Assembly: GCA_933822405.4 (NCBI GenBank)
Contig: CAKOGP040000213.1
Coordinates: 20,783-84,782 of the forward strand
Length of the DNA stretch: 64,000 nt
Reading direction: 5' to 3'
From: Cylindrotheca closterium
Lineage: Eukaryota > Bacillariophyta > Bacillariophyceae > Bacillariales > Bacillariaceae
Part shown: in pieces, positions 41,468 to 52,207 of the stretch
Numbering within the stretch: position 1 is the stretch's first letter
Layout: the number at the start of each line of letters is the position of its first letter
The notes under the pieces: generated by a model
Databases searched by the model: none
Seen by the model: the letters and a program-made list of their open reading frames with translations, nothing else
What the model was told of the DNA's origin: nothing
Translations under genes and position numbers: made by a program

Positions 41468-41730
41468 TTAAGAAGACTCGACGACTCCAAAGTATGCACC
41501 CACATTGGCCAGGATAATATCGGCTTGGCACAGATATCGGCAATCTTCCCTACCACCACCACTGTCGTGGTGTCCCGCCGTTTCCTGAATTTGCTGTTTC
41601 CACAAGGCCAGCTCCATCACTGCCAAAGTCTCATTCAATTCACACCGTTCGAACGAAGAGCATGCTTCATGGAACAAGCTGAGTCGGCGTTCCTTTTCAG
41701 TTTCACCAACAATAGCTTCCAACGCGGCCT
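41468..41730 (-). pseudogene. Tail fragment of an LRR/ankyrin-like family member
   Basis: The minus-strand translation 'CELNETLAVMELALWKQQIQE' followed by 'DCRYLCQADIILANVGAYFG' parallels the C-terminal end of the gene at 32323-33558 ('KRETLLILKLALWKAKIDEV', 'EHCLVCCSDELILSSILPFL'). Upstream in this frame there is a stop within ~15 codons, and no LRR repeats are found, so only the tail remains. It is a truncated copy, or less likely the last exon of a gene whose other exons I could not find. Confidence 0.5.
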
Positions 41731-42866
41731 TTCTTCATGTCTTTCCCCCCAGCGCTCCAACGAACCAATCGCCCAGCGTCGCATTGTCGCAGCATGGCCA
41801 TTTCAAACAAAAACTCCAGTTTCACAAGTCCAATTCGAGACGAAATGGTCCATTGCTCGTTTGCCATTGGCATCTTTCTTTCCAACCGAGCACACGATGT
41901 GGGTAGTATACTATATAGATGTTGGCGGGCGGGGCTCCACAGAAGAGCATGGTATATATGAAAAAGGAGTGAGTGAGTCATGCCAAAGTTGTCTGCGACG
42001 GAATGTCCTGCTTGTCCTTGGGTGGTGTCGATGCATCGAAATAGCTTGTCTTTGGTCGTCCTTGATGATGATGAGTGGCATAGAGTGACTTATTGTGGAC
42101 TGGATGCTATTCATCGAAACGATGAATAAGACAATCCACAATATATCATCTTTGTTTGCACCGCACAACACCATTCGTGCAGCATAGAGTGTGAGCCCCT
42201 TCGGATCGTCCCCAAAAGCCCCCTACATCGGCTTCACTCCCTAGCGGGGGCAGAATATTGACAAGGGACATGCATCGTCCAAAGGAATCGTTTTCGATCC
42301 AAAATACTGCTGGGATACGGTCGGGTATACCATTTCCACCGCGATGTAATTGATCGAACCATTTAGGTAGGCGGACCGCCTGTAGGAGACTTTGGAATTT
42401 GCAAATAAACTATATTCAATACGGAATCTCGCACCACAACTATGTCCCGAGAAGGAACGATCCGCCTCCATCAACAATGAACTATACAGCCGCAAAATAA
42501 AGGCGCGGTTCTCGAATAAATTCAAGCTCGATGGAGTTGTGATTGATTCGCTCCAAACCAGAGTATGAATAAATGAACTTTTCCTCCATTCTTTGCAAGG
42601 ATGACGGTTCAGCGAGACGAAACCCCCTTTTCAACGTTTTGTAGTAGCTCTATATTCATTCGTGTTCATCAATAATGGTTTCTGACTACGGTACGTGCTG
42701 GCGATCGTGAGATTTCAGTCAATCTACTAGAAATTGCCTCAATGATAATCTTTGAGCTCTTTGTCTCCTCCATGCAGCTCTTTGAATTTCTCGCTGTCTT
42801 TCATCGCGTTCATTTCCTTCCATTTCCATTTGTTCTATTCTGTTATTGGGGCGGCGATGATGTTCA

Positions 42867-42896
<30 letters not shown>
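42867..42896. repeat. (ATG)10 microsatellite
   Basis: Ten uninterrupted ATG/GAT triplets in an intergenic position, so likely length-variable. It creates an artificial Met-run frame on the plus strand. Confidence 0.9.
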
Positions 42897-42898
<2 letters not shown>

Positions 42899-43146
42899 TG
42901 AAATTGAAAATTTCAAATTTGAATCACCAATGTCTGGTCTGTCTGTCCATCACACCATCACACATGGATGGATCCATTGCCGCAGGTTTGTGATTTTCAA
43001 TCGATCGTTGCCCTTATACTGTTATAATACATCCTCTCTCTCATCTCGTTGGATCGATATTGAAGACTACCGCACCTGCACACTGTCGGTTCAGTAGTAT
43101 ATTACAGCACCAGTAAATTGCACACAGCAACGCACGTAACAACTCA

Positions 43147-43410
43147 ATTGCACCACCAACAAGACGAGCAATTGTAGCCAAGACAACAAAACAACAACAA
43201 CAACAACAACTCAATATCCGCACAGAGACAAAAAGCTAAAACGAATAATCACAATGACGGAACCAGCTCCTGCNNNNNNNNNNATTGCACCACCAACAAG
43301 ACGAGCAATTGTAGCCAAGACAACAAAACAACAACAACAACAACAACTCAATATCCGCACAGAGACAAAAAGCTAAAACGAATAATCACAATGACGGAAC
43401 CAGCTCCTGC
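43147..43410. repeat. 127-bp direct repeat flanking an assembly gap
   Basis: Bases 43147-43273 and 43284-43410 are identical by eye and sit directly on either side of ten Ns (43274-43283). Both contain the leader and first codons (ATGACGGAACCAGCTCCTGC) of the valyl-tRNA synthetase gene. This is what two overlapping but unmerged contig ends look like; the repeat is very likely not biological. Confidence 0.9.
43274..43283. other. Scaffold gap (10 N)
   Basis: Ten undetermined bases. The identical flanks suggest that the true distance is negative, i.e. an overlap of at least 127 bp. Confidence 0.97.
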
Positions 43411-43604
43411 TCCTGCTGCCGCAGAAGGTGAAGTAAGTTGATTTGTATCATGAAATATTGTTAAAGGAGGATGGTGAATGCCCCTGTGATAATTCGAGAT
43501 ATCATCTTGGAAAAGAATTGACAAATCATCGTTACGCACCAAACACTTGGCTAACGCGAACCATCCATCTTTTTTTGTTGTATCTTTTGTTTGCTCCTTA
43601 TTTC

Positions 43605-43658
<54 letters not shown>

Positions 43659-46600
43659 GAAATCCCACACCACCAACCAACATTAATCAACACACAAACA
43701 CAACTTACAGCCCAAATTGTCCAAGAATCAACTGAAAAAGTTGGCCAAGGGTAAGGGAAAGAAGAAAGAAAAGCCACAATGGAATCTTGACAAGAAAAAG
43801 GAAGCCCCCAAGAAAAAGGTCGAAAAGAAAGAACCCTTTGTCAATCCTACTCCCAAGGGAGAAAAGAAGGACATGTCCAAACTTCCATTCGCCGATTCGT
43901 ACGACCCTACTGCGGTCGAAGCGAGTTGGCAAGAATGGTGGGAGGCCTCCGACTTTTACAAGGGGAATACGGAATATGCGCTCACAAAATCCCAAGAGGA
44001 AAAGTTTGTCATGGTCATTCCTCCTCCCAACGTTACGGGATCCCTCCATTTGGGACACGCCTTGACGGCGGCCGTCGAAGATACCCTCACGAGATGGCAT
44101 CGCATGAAGGGACATGCGACTCTCTACGTCCCGGGTACCGATCACGCGGGTATTGCCACGCAATCCATTGTGGAAAAGATGCTCATGAAGAATGAAAACA
44201 AGACTCGTCACGATTTGGGACGCGAAGAATTTATCAAGAAGGTTTGGGAATGGAAGGGAGACTATGGAAACAAGATTACGACCCAATTGAGATCCTTGGG
44301 TTCTTCTGTCGATTGGTCTCGTGAACGATTTACCATGGACGACATGCTCAGTAAGGCAGTTTGCGAAGCCTTTAACAGATTCCACGAAAAGGGATTGTTG
44401 TACCGAGCCAATCGTCTTGGAAACTGGTCCTGCGCGTTGAAATCGGCCATTTCCGACATTGAAGTCGACTACATTGATTTGGAGGGACGCACCTTTTTGG
44501 AAGTCAAGACCCACAAGGGTAACCCCAACGACCCAAAGGGAAGATACGAATTTGGTACCATTACTAGCTTTGCCTACCCCATTGAAGACTCGGATGAACA
44601 ATTGGTCGTCGCTACCACTCGTCTGGAAACCATGTTGGGAGATAGTGCCGTTGCCGTTCACCCCGAAGACCCACGGTACAAACATTTACATGGCAAGAAG
44701 GTCGTTCATCCCTTTAGCGGACGCAAGATTCCAATCATTACGGACCCCGAATTGGTCGACATGAACTTTGGTACGGGAGCTGTCAAGATTACTCCAGCCC
44801 ACGATCCAAACGATTACGAATGTGGAAAGAGACACGGTTTGGAATTTATTACTGTTTTGACTTCCGATGGTGCCATCAATCATCATGGTGGAGACGAATT
44901 CCAAGGACTCATGAGATACGATGCCAGAATTGCCATGGAAGAAGCACTCGACAAGAAGGTACGTCTTGCTTATGGGCAAAAGTATGCTAGTTATTTCATG
45001 CGATTACTGACTGACCCAACTAACCCAATTATCTTTGTTTCACTCCATGTAACTAACGAACTAACTAACTAACGAACTAACTGACAGGGCTTGCTCAAGG
45101 GCAAGGAACCAAATAAGATGAGACTGGGTCTCTGCTCGCGATCCGGAGATATTTTGGAGCCCATGATTACTCCTCAGTGGTATGTCAACTGCTCTGGAAT
45201 GGCCAAGAGAAGTACCGATGCCGTCCGCAATGGAGAACTCAAGATCATTCCTGCCGATCATGAAAAGACTTGGTTCAATTGGTTGGACAATATTCGCGAT
45301 TGGTGCATCAGTCGTCAGCTATGGTGGGGGCACCAAATCCCTGCTTGGTTTGCTACCACCAAGGCCGAAGGAGAAACCATCACCAAGAATGACATGGCCC
45401 ACAATGATAGATGGATTGTTGCCAGAAGCGAGGCCGATGCCAAGGAGAAGGCCCTCAAGTTGTTGGGATGCACGGAGGACGAACTCGTTTTGGAACGTGA
45501 TGCTGATGTTTTGGACACTTGGTTCTCCTCTGGTCTTTTCCCATTTTCTGTCATGGGATGGCCCGATGACACTGCCGATCTCAAGGCATTCTACCCCACT
45601 TCTCTTCTCGAGACTGGATTGGACATTCTTTTCTTCTGGGTCGCCAGAATGGTCATGATGGGATTGGAGTTGACCGATACCCTTCCCTTCCACACTGTCT
45701 TTTTGCACGCCATGGTTCGTGATAAGGAAGGACGAAAGATGTCCAAGTCTTTGGGTAATGTTATTGATCCTTTGGAAGTTATCAATGGATGTTCCTTGGA
45801 TGCCCTTCAATCACGTTTGGACAGCGGAAACTTGCCCGAAAAGGAAGTTGCCCGTGCCAAGAAGAACAACCAATTGGAATTCCCCGACGGAATTCCAGAA
45901 TGCGGATCCGATGCTCTTCGTTTCGGTCTTTTGGCCTACACCGTGCAAGGCCGTGACATTAACCTTGATGTTAAGGTTGTTGTTGCCTACCGTAACTTTT
46001 GCAACAAATTGTGGAATGCCACAAGATTCGCTCTTCGATACTTGGAAGACTTTGCCCCGACTGCTACTTTGATGGAGGATCTAATGAGCAGTGGAAAGAT
46101 GGCGAATCGCGACAAATACATGATCTCTCGTTTGATGAAGGGTGTCGAAGCTGTCAACGACAACTTTACCAACTACAAGTTTGGAGATGCCCAACAAGCC
46201 GCCTACCAATTGTGGATGAACGACTTGTGTGCTGTTTATTTGGAATTGATCAAACCCATCATGAATGATACGAGTGAAGAAAAGAAGGACGCTCGATGGG
46301 CTGCCCAAGCTACCTTGTGGGTCTCCCTGGAAGCTGGTCTTCGATTGCTCCACCCTATGATGCCCTTTGTTACCGAAGAATTGTGGCAACGTTTGCCTGG
46401 ACGAGGAACGCTTGGAGAATCCGAAAAGCCATCCATCATGTTGGCTCCTTACCCCGAATGCAAGGAGGAATACAAGAATGAAGCTTTGGAATCTGCCATG
46501 ACCACCATTATGGATGTCGTTGGAGCTTGCCGATCCTTGCGATCCTCGTACAACATTAACAATAAGGTTTTGACTCACTTTTTCGTCAAGACTATGGATG

Positions 46601-46977
46601 CAGAGGAGATCGTCAAGGCGCAGATTGATGACATCATTACACTCGGAAAAGCCTCCAAGGTTGATGTTAACATTGATAACATTCCAGAATCCGTTGGAAC
46701 CTCTGTGGTCAATGACAATTTGACTGTCTTGATCGACTTGAAGGGAATGGTGGACTACAAGAAGGAGATTGCAAGATTGAACAAGGAAATGAAGAAGACC
46801 AAGGGGCCACTAGAACAACTCGAGAAGAAGATGGCAAGTGATGGATACATTGAGAAGGTTCCCGAGGATCTAAAGAAGGAGAATGTCGAAAAGCAAGAAG
46901 CTTATAAGAAGAAGGTGATAGATATTGAAGAAGCCATTGCCAACTTTGAGAAGCTTTTGAGTCTAGAAGACAAGTAA
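43391..46977 (+). CDS. Valyl-tRNA synthetase
   Basis: Three exons (43391-43432, 43711-44958, 45088-46977; introns 278 and 129 bp) give 1059 residues. The first exon encodes only [14 protein letters not shown]. The enzyme charges tRNA-Val. Class I signatures: '[15 protein letters not shown]' with HLGH at 127-130 (HIGH box) and '[14 protein letters not shown]' with KMSKS at 647-651. The editing (CP1) domain includes '[20 protein letters not shown]' and '[16 protein letters not shown]'. ValRS-specific '[18 protein letters not shown]', the anticodon-binding helices ('[18 protein letters not shown]', '[17 protein letters not shown]') and a C-terminal tRNA-binding coiled coil are all present. The N-terminal Lys-rich extension is typical of eukaryotic cytosolic ValRS; there is no transit peptide. 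A second copy of the start codon before the gap (43254) is an assembly duplicate. Confidence 0.97.
43607..43657. repeat. (TG)n microsatellite in ValRS intron 1
   Basis: About 25 uninterrupted TG dinucleotides inside the first intron of the valyl-tRNA synthetase gene. The tract lengthens that intron to 278 bp, against ~90-140 bp for most others in the window. Probably polymorphic. Confidence 0.92.
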
Positions 46978-47546
46978 AGAAGCCAGCAGCAGTAATGTAA
47001 GCATTTGTTTTGCGCATACCATGATGGTAATTCTATGTAGATGACGAAATAGAACAGCAGGCCAGGTCTTTTTCCATCGAAATCCCTGGTGTGAGGAGTG
47101 ATACAGTAGCTCTTAGAGGAACTAACACTGCCTACTACCTACTCTACTGCCAGCAGTTTCAGTAAAAACACGTTGAAATTGTGATCGTAGAAATGAGAGG
47201 AGCTACTCTCACATCCGGTACCCAAAACAGGACTACAATACTGCAAGCATTTTTCGCTCTCGTGCAGTGAAACTTTTGGTTACTGGAGCCGCAATCAAGA
47301 TCTCATTTTCTCATGCAGTGTTCCATTTTCGATTCTAGGTTGTGTCAACATTTATAGAATTGACAATGATGTCATAAGTATCAAAAGGAGGCTCGTGATT
47401 CAACACATTTAGCAATGATATCTTCGATTTAACGAAAAGCTATACATATGGGATTCTCTGATTGTCTACTTTTATAATATGAGAGAAGCACTAAAATTCT
47501 TACGAGATTTTCGATCCGTTGTTTCTCGCGAGTGGGTAAATTGAAA
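46978..47546. other. Intergenic, no supported gene
   Basis: About 570 bp between ValRS and the large low-complexity gene. No coding signal, repeat or RNA gene was recognised. A GTG-initiated five-codon extension of the next gene is ignored in favour of ATG 47547. Confidence 0.5.
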
Positions 47547-50500
47547 ATGGGCACAGAAACGTCGATAAACTTGGCGAAATTTAAAAAAAAACTCATTGCG
47601 AATACTGTGAAGCGGATACTGAACCTAAGCAAACCAAGCAACAGTATAGTTGGGTATCCAAACATGCCCAAAGTGATACACACCTCCCTGAGGGAAGCCC
47701 GCACCCTTGATAGGGAAGACAGCGTGTCCAGTCTTTGGATTTGGAATTCAGGAAATCACGCAGATACCATACTGACATCTGACGATGATGACAGCAAGTG
47801 GCAGTACAATCAGAGCATGTCTCCTTCCAATCAAAGGCTTTCCATTGAACGCTCGAGTCTTGTCTTGTCTCGAACCCCTTCCAGCCACAGCAGCTCAGAA
47901 TCCAAAAAGCTGAGACTGTCCGTGGAGAGTCAACAGCTTCTTGCCTTTTCTCAATCTCCATCACCAGTACCTTCCAAGCTTTCTGTTTCAGCTTCCGCCG
48001 AAACCCTAAAGTCCAGTCTCTTGGTTTCACCGACAGCAGCTACAACGAAGAAGAACAAACTGTCCTTTCAAGACATGGATGTTCGTCAGACTCCACCAGC
48101 ATCCAAAGATGGCAATAGCCGAAGCAAACATTCGTACAATTCAGATGATTATGGATCCGTTGGTGAATTCTCTTTACCAGAAGAGGAAGACATTGGTGAA
48201 GAAAAGCAGAGTAGTTCGTACAGTCTGAAGAAACCGCCTCCGCCTCCATCGTACGAAGAAGAAGAACCGACCGAGCGAGAGAGCGATTCATTCACCTCCC
48301 CGGCCATGAGCATATCTAAGTATGTCAAGCGCATTGGAACCTCACCGCACTCGAGTGCAACCTCCAGTCTTCTTCTCCAGGCTTCTGACTCAGATGTTAT
48401 GCAACCAAGAGTGATGGAGGATGATGATATGGATTCCTACATCTCGGAAGGTGAGGAGCAGGATATTCAGGATACGGAACATATACGAGAGGTGCTACTC
48501 GTAGACGAAGACATTAAGGATACGGGACACCAACGGGAAGTACCAGTACTAGACGAAGACATTAAGGATACGGAACATCAACGGACGAGCCCTGGGACAG
48601 TACCGGTATCGGAAGCAGCCATGCGCCAGAAGAAAATTGATACCGAACTGAACGGTATGATTGAAGAAATGATGCAATCCGATGACTTTTACGAAGAAGA
48701 GGACATGGAACCCGAATCCTACCTGGCACTCATGCGCGCCGCCAAGGAAATCTGTTACACTCGAAAGTACTTCGATGTTTCGGCCGACAAGATCATTTAC
48801 TTTCCAAGCATCAGCAAAACGATTGTTCACAACGATCTCTTTGAGAAAGCCGAGGAATACTACTTTGAGGAAGGTGATGAGTTCCCAATGGACTACATTA
48901 TGGCTCTGCGCTCCATTGCTCTGGATCGAATGGTAGCTGATGAAGAAAACGCTGGCAGTCAACATAATGATGAATTGGACGATGATACCATGCATCGTAT
49001 CTCCATTCGCGTGCAACGAACGGAAACTGACCAGGATGAACTTCAGGCACTCATTGAAGCTGCGGAAGCCGAAGATGCACACGCAGAAAAAGAAGAAAGC
49101 GCCCACTCGGTTGCCCTCCAAGCAGCAGACAAGGAAGAGCAGCGTCCAAATGTCGCTGAGTCTCAGGACCAGAATACAATGTGGTGGGAGGTGGCTGCTG
49201 ATACAGAAGACAAGTACAAGCAACGGGAGCGACTGTCGGTCGTTATTCTCGGTGCCAAAGCACCACCACAAGTCTCGGAAGAAGTCGATCCTACTGTCGA
49301 GGAGGAGGTGGTGGATGTGCGCAAGCCAACAGCTGTGGAAATGACTGAGAAACCTCCTCAAGTCTCGGAACAAGATCCTGTCGAGGAGGAGGAGCTGAAT
49401 GTTCCTAAGCCAACTGTTGTGGACAAGGCTGATAAACCGAAGGTTAGCCGAGCCTCATGGTGGAACATTGGTCCAAATTCCAAATACGAAATCTCGGATG
49501 ATGATGACGACGAGGAATTATTAGAAGCCTCGGAATCTGATAATGATTCAGAAGCCTCTGACAAGGAGAGCGAAGTTGAACAATCAGAAATGCCTCTGGA
49601 AAATGAGGACGATGGTGATGTTGTTCCACAACCAGCTGCCTCGGAGACTGGCAATGGTGATAAAGACGGCAATGATATCTTTAAATGGTTGCGCGGCGGA
49701 AAGTCCAAGCAGTCTGATGGTCCAAGCAGAGTCACGAATCGGATCAGTCTCTTATTGCCTACCAAGAAGGCACCTGAACCGATTTTGATGGAAAGAGAAG
49801 ACGAAGAGTCTGCCCCAAAGTTGATGAAAGTACATGAGCAGTCTGAAGTCACAGACAAAGAAGAGTCCGACCCGCCGACATTTGAACACGAGACGCAAGA
49901 AATTGAAGCCACCAGCAAGGAGTCAAATTCAGAAATCTTGGAAGCAGCTCCTGCTGGCAGTGTGGATGGTGTATCCCAGGAGACTCCACAGTCAGCGCGC
50001 AGCACTGAAGATGTATCCGGCTACAAAGTCGAACAAATGACGCCAAAGACGAGGAGACGCAACAAGAAGATTACTTCCGTATCGACTGCTTCTACACCGC
50101 TTGAGGAAGAGCAAAGTGCCATGAAGACAGACGAAGCAGCTGTGAAAGCCATTCCTGAAAGCATGCCTGATCAGGAGACAAAAGGCATGGAAGAAGCTGA
50201 AAATGATCAACGTCTTGAAACAGTGGTGGCGGCAGAAGATGAAACCATTGATGACGATTCGTCAGATACTGCGAGCTTCGATGTCAAGAATATTGTCGTT
50301 GTGTCAAAACATGACAGGGAAGACGAAGGAAATCACAACCATGACAGTGCTATATCGTCGCTTCACGCAAACGCATATGGTGATGAAAATGATGCTACTT
50401 CTAGAGGCGCCATGGCTAGCCTTCAATCGTTGATAATGACAAGCACTGAATCGGAGCAGACTGATAATGAAGAAGTTGTACACGGCAATCTTAGCTCGGT

Positions 50501-51917
50501 TGTCAATTCTACTTCATCAGAAACCAAGATTCAAGTATTGCCGAACAGCGATGGTGTATCTGGAACGTGGTCTCTTGGAGGAACCTACGAGAACGCTTCG
50601 AAGGAAGATATGGTTGGGTTGCTAAAAACAATTCAGGAGGACATCACGATGTTGATAAAAAATGTTGAAAACGGTGGAGATCGAAGTCAAACTCGCGACA
50701 ACTCCACCACTGGATCAGAGGCTTCTGCGAGCAACGCCTTCTCTTTAGTCCTGAGGCCAGGAGTGCAAAAAACTCTCAGCGGAATCACCTTGACTTCAAC
50801 GAACGTACCAAACAAAGGGGGTAACAAGGCCAAGTCTACTACGCGCAAGAAGAGAAAATCCGCATCCAGTGAAAGTGGCTGGATAAAGGTAGCAATGAAA
50901 TCTCCAGAACGCTCCGAACGTACCGCCGTCAGATCGAACAAGGCTCGAGGTACCCCGTTGACGAATCTGTCCAATGTTACGGAAGAAAGTATGGTACCAG
51001 AAGGAGAAGACAAAATTACTTGGACCTTCACAAACAAAGAGGGACGAAAACCAGCTTCACCACGATCAGGAAAGCGGACAACCAGAAAAGGAAGGCGGAA
51101 GTCGACTGGATCTCATGATGAGGCCTATGATTTTTACGATCTGCAAGAGGCCTTCAAGGAGTCTTCTGATGGAGCTTCTCCTCGAGGGCGTTCGATTCCT
51201 CGAAGTCAGCCTAGCTCCAAGATTGAACAATCCAAATCCTTTTCATCAGCAGGTTCTTCCAAGGCTTCTCGGAAAAGCATGCCCAAGAAGAAGAGATCTA
51301 AATCAAGTTCAGGCAGTCAGAAGCGATCGTCGTCCCCAAAGCCGCGAAGATCTGCCTCTGTGGAATGTGGGACAGTTCCTCCCAAACTATCCTCTCCCAA
51401 GCGAGTGAGCAAAAAGAGCCTGAAGGAACCTCTTGGATTTGAGTCCTCAAATGCCGGACAATCTTCTTTTCCCCGCAAGCATTCGTCCGCAAAGGTTCGA
51501 CGCCGTTCTACTTCAGTAGAAAATCTGAAGGATCGTCGGAATCCAACTTTCACAAAGGTTAGGCGATCTTCCTCTGTGTCCGCTTTGATAGATCCTCCTC
51601 AACCAAAGTCCAAGAAAGAGAAAAAACCGCCATCGAAACGATTTTCAACTGGTCTTGAAATGGTCGAGAACTTGAATCCATTTGCCCGCAAGTCGACTGG
51701 TGACAGCGAGAACAGAAAAGAAAAGATACGCGAGAAGAAAGAAACTAGCCTACGCAATCTTAGTCGGAAATTGGATAAAACCATTGGTATTCAACAAAGC
51801 CCCCCCGTTGAGGGAAAGAAGAAGAATCCCTTGGACCTGCCAGCCAAAACCAAAGAGGTCGAGGGTCTTCGAGAAAAGCTTCGAATGTCATTCGCCAAAG
51901 TTATCAAGAGCTCCTAG
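47547..51917 (+). CDS. Very large low-complexity acidic/basic protein, unknown function
   Basis: Single exon of 1456 residues from ATG 47547 (MGTETSINLAKFKKKL). I recognise no folded domain except possibly residues ~370-480 ('SYLALMRAAKEICYTRKYFD', 'EEYYFEEGDEFPMDYIMALR'), which look like an ordered helical segment. Much of the rest is Ser/Glu/Asp-rich and probably disordered, with internal repeats: 'DIKDTGHQREVPVLDEDIKD' near residues 310-350, and two 'PPQVSE...DPxVEEE...KPT' units near 580-630. The last ~400 residues turn strongly basic and Ser/Arg/Lys-rich ('KRRSTSVENL'-like, 'KKKRSKSSSGSQKRSSSPKP'), resembling phospho-regulated nucleic-acid- or cytoskeleton-binding tails. MG at the start could allow myristoylation. 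The long open frame with biased composition supports a real gene. A scaffold or regulatory role is inferred only. Confidence 0.75.
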   Translation: MGTETSINLAKFKKKLIANTVKRILNLSKPSNSIVGYPNMPKVIHTSLREARTLDREDSVSSLWIWNSGNHADTILTSDDDDSKWQYNQSMSPSNQRLSIERSSLVLSRTPSSHSSSESKKLRLSVESQQLLAFSQSPSPVPSKLSVSASAETLKSSLLVSPTAATTKKNKLSFQDMDVRQTPPASKDGNSRSKHSYNSDDYGSVGEFSLPEEEDIGEEKQSSSYSLKKPPPPPSYEEEEPTERESDSFTSPAMSISKYVKRIGTSPHSSATSSLLLQASDSDVMQPRVMEDDDMDSYISEGEEQDIQDTEHIREVLLVDEDIKDTGHQREVPVLDEDIKDTEHQRTSPGTVPVSEAAMRQKKIDTELNGMIEEMMQSDDFYEEEDMEPESYLALMRAAKEICYTRKYFDVSADKIIYFPSISKTIVHNDLFEKAEEYYFEEGDEFPMDYIMALRSIALDRMVADEENAGSQHNDELDDDTMHRISIRVQRTETDQDELQALIEAAEAEDAHAEKEESAHSVALQAADKEEQRPNVAESQDQNTMWWEVAADTEDKYKQRERLSVVILGAKAPPQVSEEVDPTVEEEVVDVRKPTAVEMTEKPPQVSEQDPVEEEELNVPKPTVVDKADKPKVSRASWWNIGPNSKYEISDDDDDEELLEASESDNDSEASDKESEVEQSEMPLENEDDGDVVPQPAASETGNGDKDGNDIFKWLRGGKSKQSDGPSRVTNRISLLLPTKKAPEPILMEREDEESAPKLMKVHEQSEVTDKEESDPPTFEHETQEIEATSKESNSEILEAAPAGSVDGVSQETPQSARSTEDVSGYKVEQMTPKTRRRNKKITSVSTASTPLEEEQSAMKTDEAAVKAIPESMPDQETKGMEEAENDQRLETVVAAEDETIDDDSSDTASFDVKNIVVVSKHDREDEGNHNHDSAISSLHANAYGDENDATSRGAMASLQSLIMTSTESEQTDNEEVVHGNLSSVVNSTSSETKIQVLPNSDGVSGTWSLGGTYENASKEDMVGLLKTIQEDITMLIKNVENGGDRSQTRDNSTTGSEASASNAFSLVLRPGVQKTLSGITLTSTNVPNKGGNKAKSTTRKKRKSASSESGWIKVAMKSPERSERTAVRSNKARGTPLTNLSNVTEESMVPEGEDKITWTFTNKEGRKPASPRSGKRTTRKGRRKSTGSHDEAYDFYDLQEAFKESSDGASPRGRSIPRSQPSSKIEQSKSFSSAGSSKASRKSMPKKKRSKSSSGSQKRSSSPKPRRSASVECGTVPPKLSSPKRVSKKSLKEPLGFESSNAGQSSFPRKHSSAKVRRRSTSVENLKDRRNPTFTKVRRSSSVSALIDPPQPKSKKEKKPPSKRFSTGLEMVENLNPFARKSTGDSENRKEKIREKKETSLRNLSRKLDKTIGIQQSPPVEGKKKNPLDLPAKTKEVEGLREKLRMSFAKVIKSS

Positions 51918-52207
51918 AAGCCTTGGTATCGAGCTCATCGAGTCCTTACTATCTAGCGAATATAACTCAGGAGATAGGTGAAAGTTTGCTATACATGTTC
52001 AACGTCACTTGTCTCAGCCAGATTCTCGTCGATTTCCAATGGCACTAATGGAGTACCTACCATCGCTGAGGACGGCAAGACACATGTAGATCGAGATAAA
52101 AATAAAAACGACCATAATACCTCTAGGCATACGACTGTATTGTATAGTATATGCATCTTCTTCTTCACTGATTAGCAAAGCAATACCACAACGATGAACC
52201 AATAAAA

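Larger units (their letters stand above)
40950..43390. other. Long gene-poor region
   Basis: About 2.4 kb. It contains the LRR-family tail fragment at 41468-41730, an (ATG)n microsatellite at 42867-42896 and the assembly gap with its duplicated flank (43147-43410). Other open frames on both strands overlap each other and have no domain character. The last ~130 bp are the CAACAACAAC-rich 5' leader of the valyl-tRNA synthetase gene. Confidence 0.5.
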
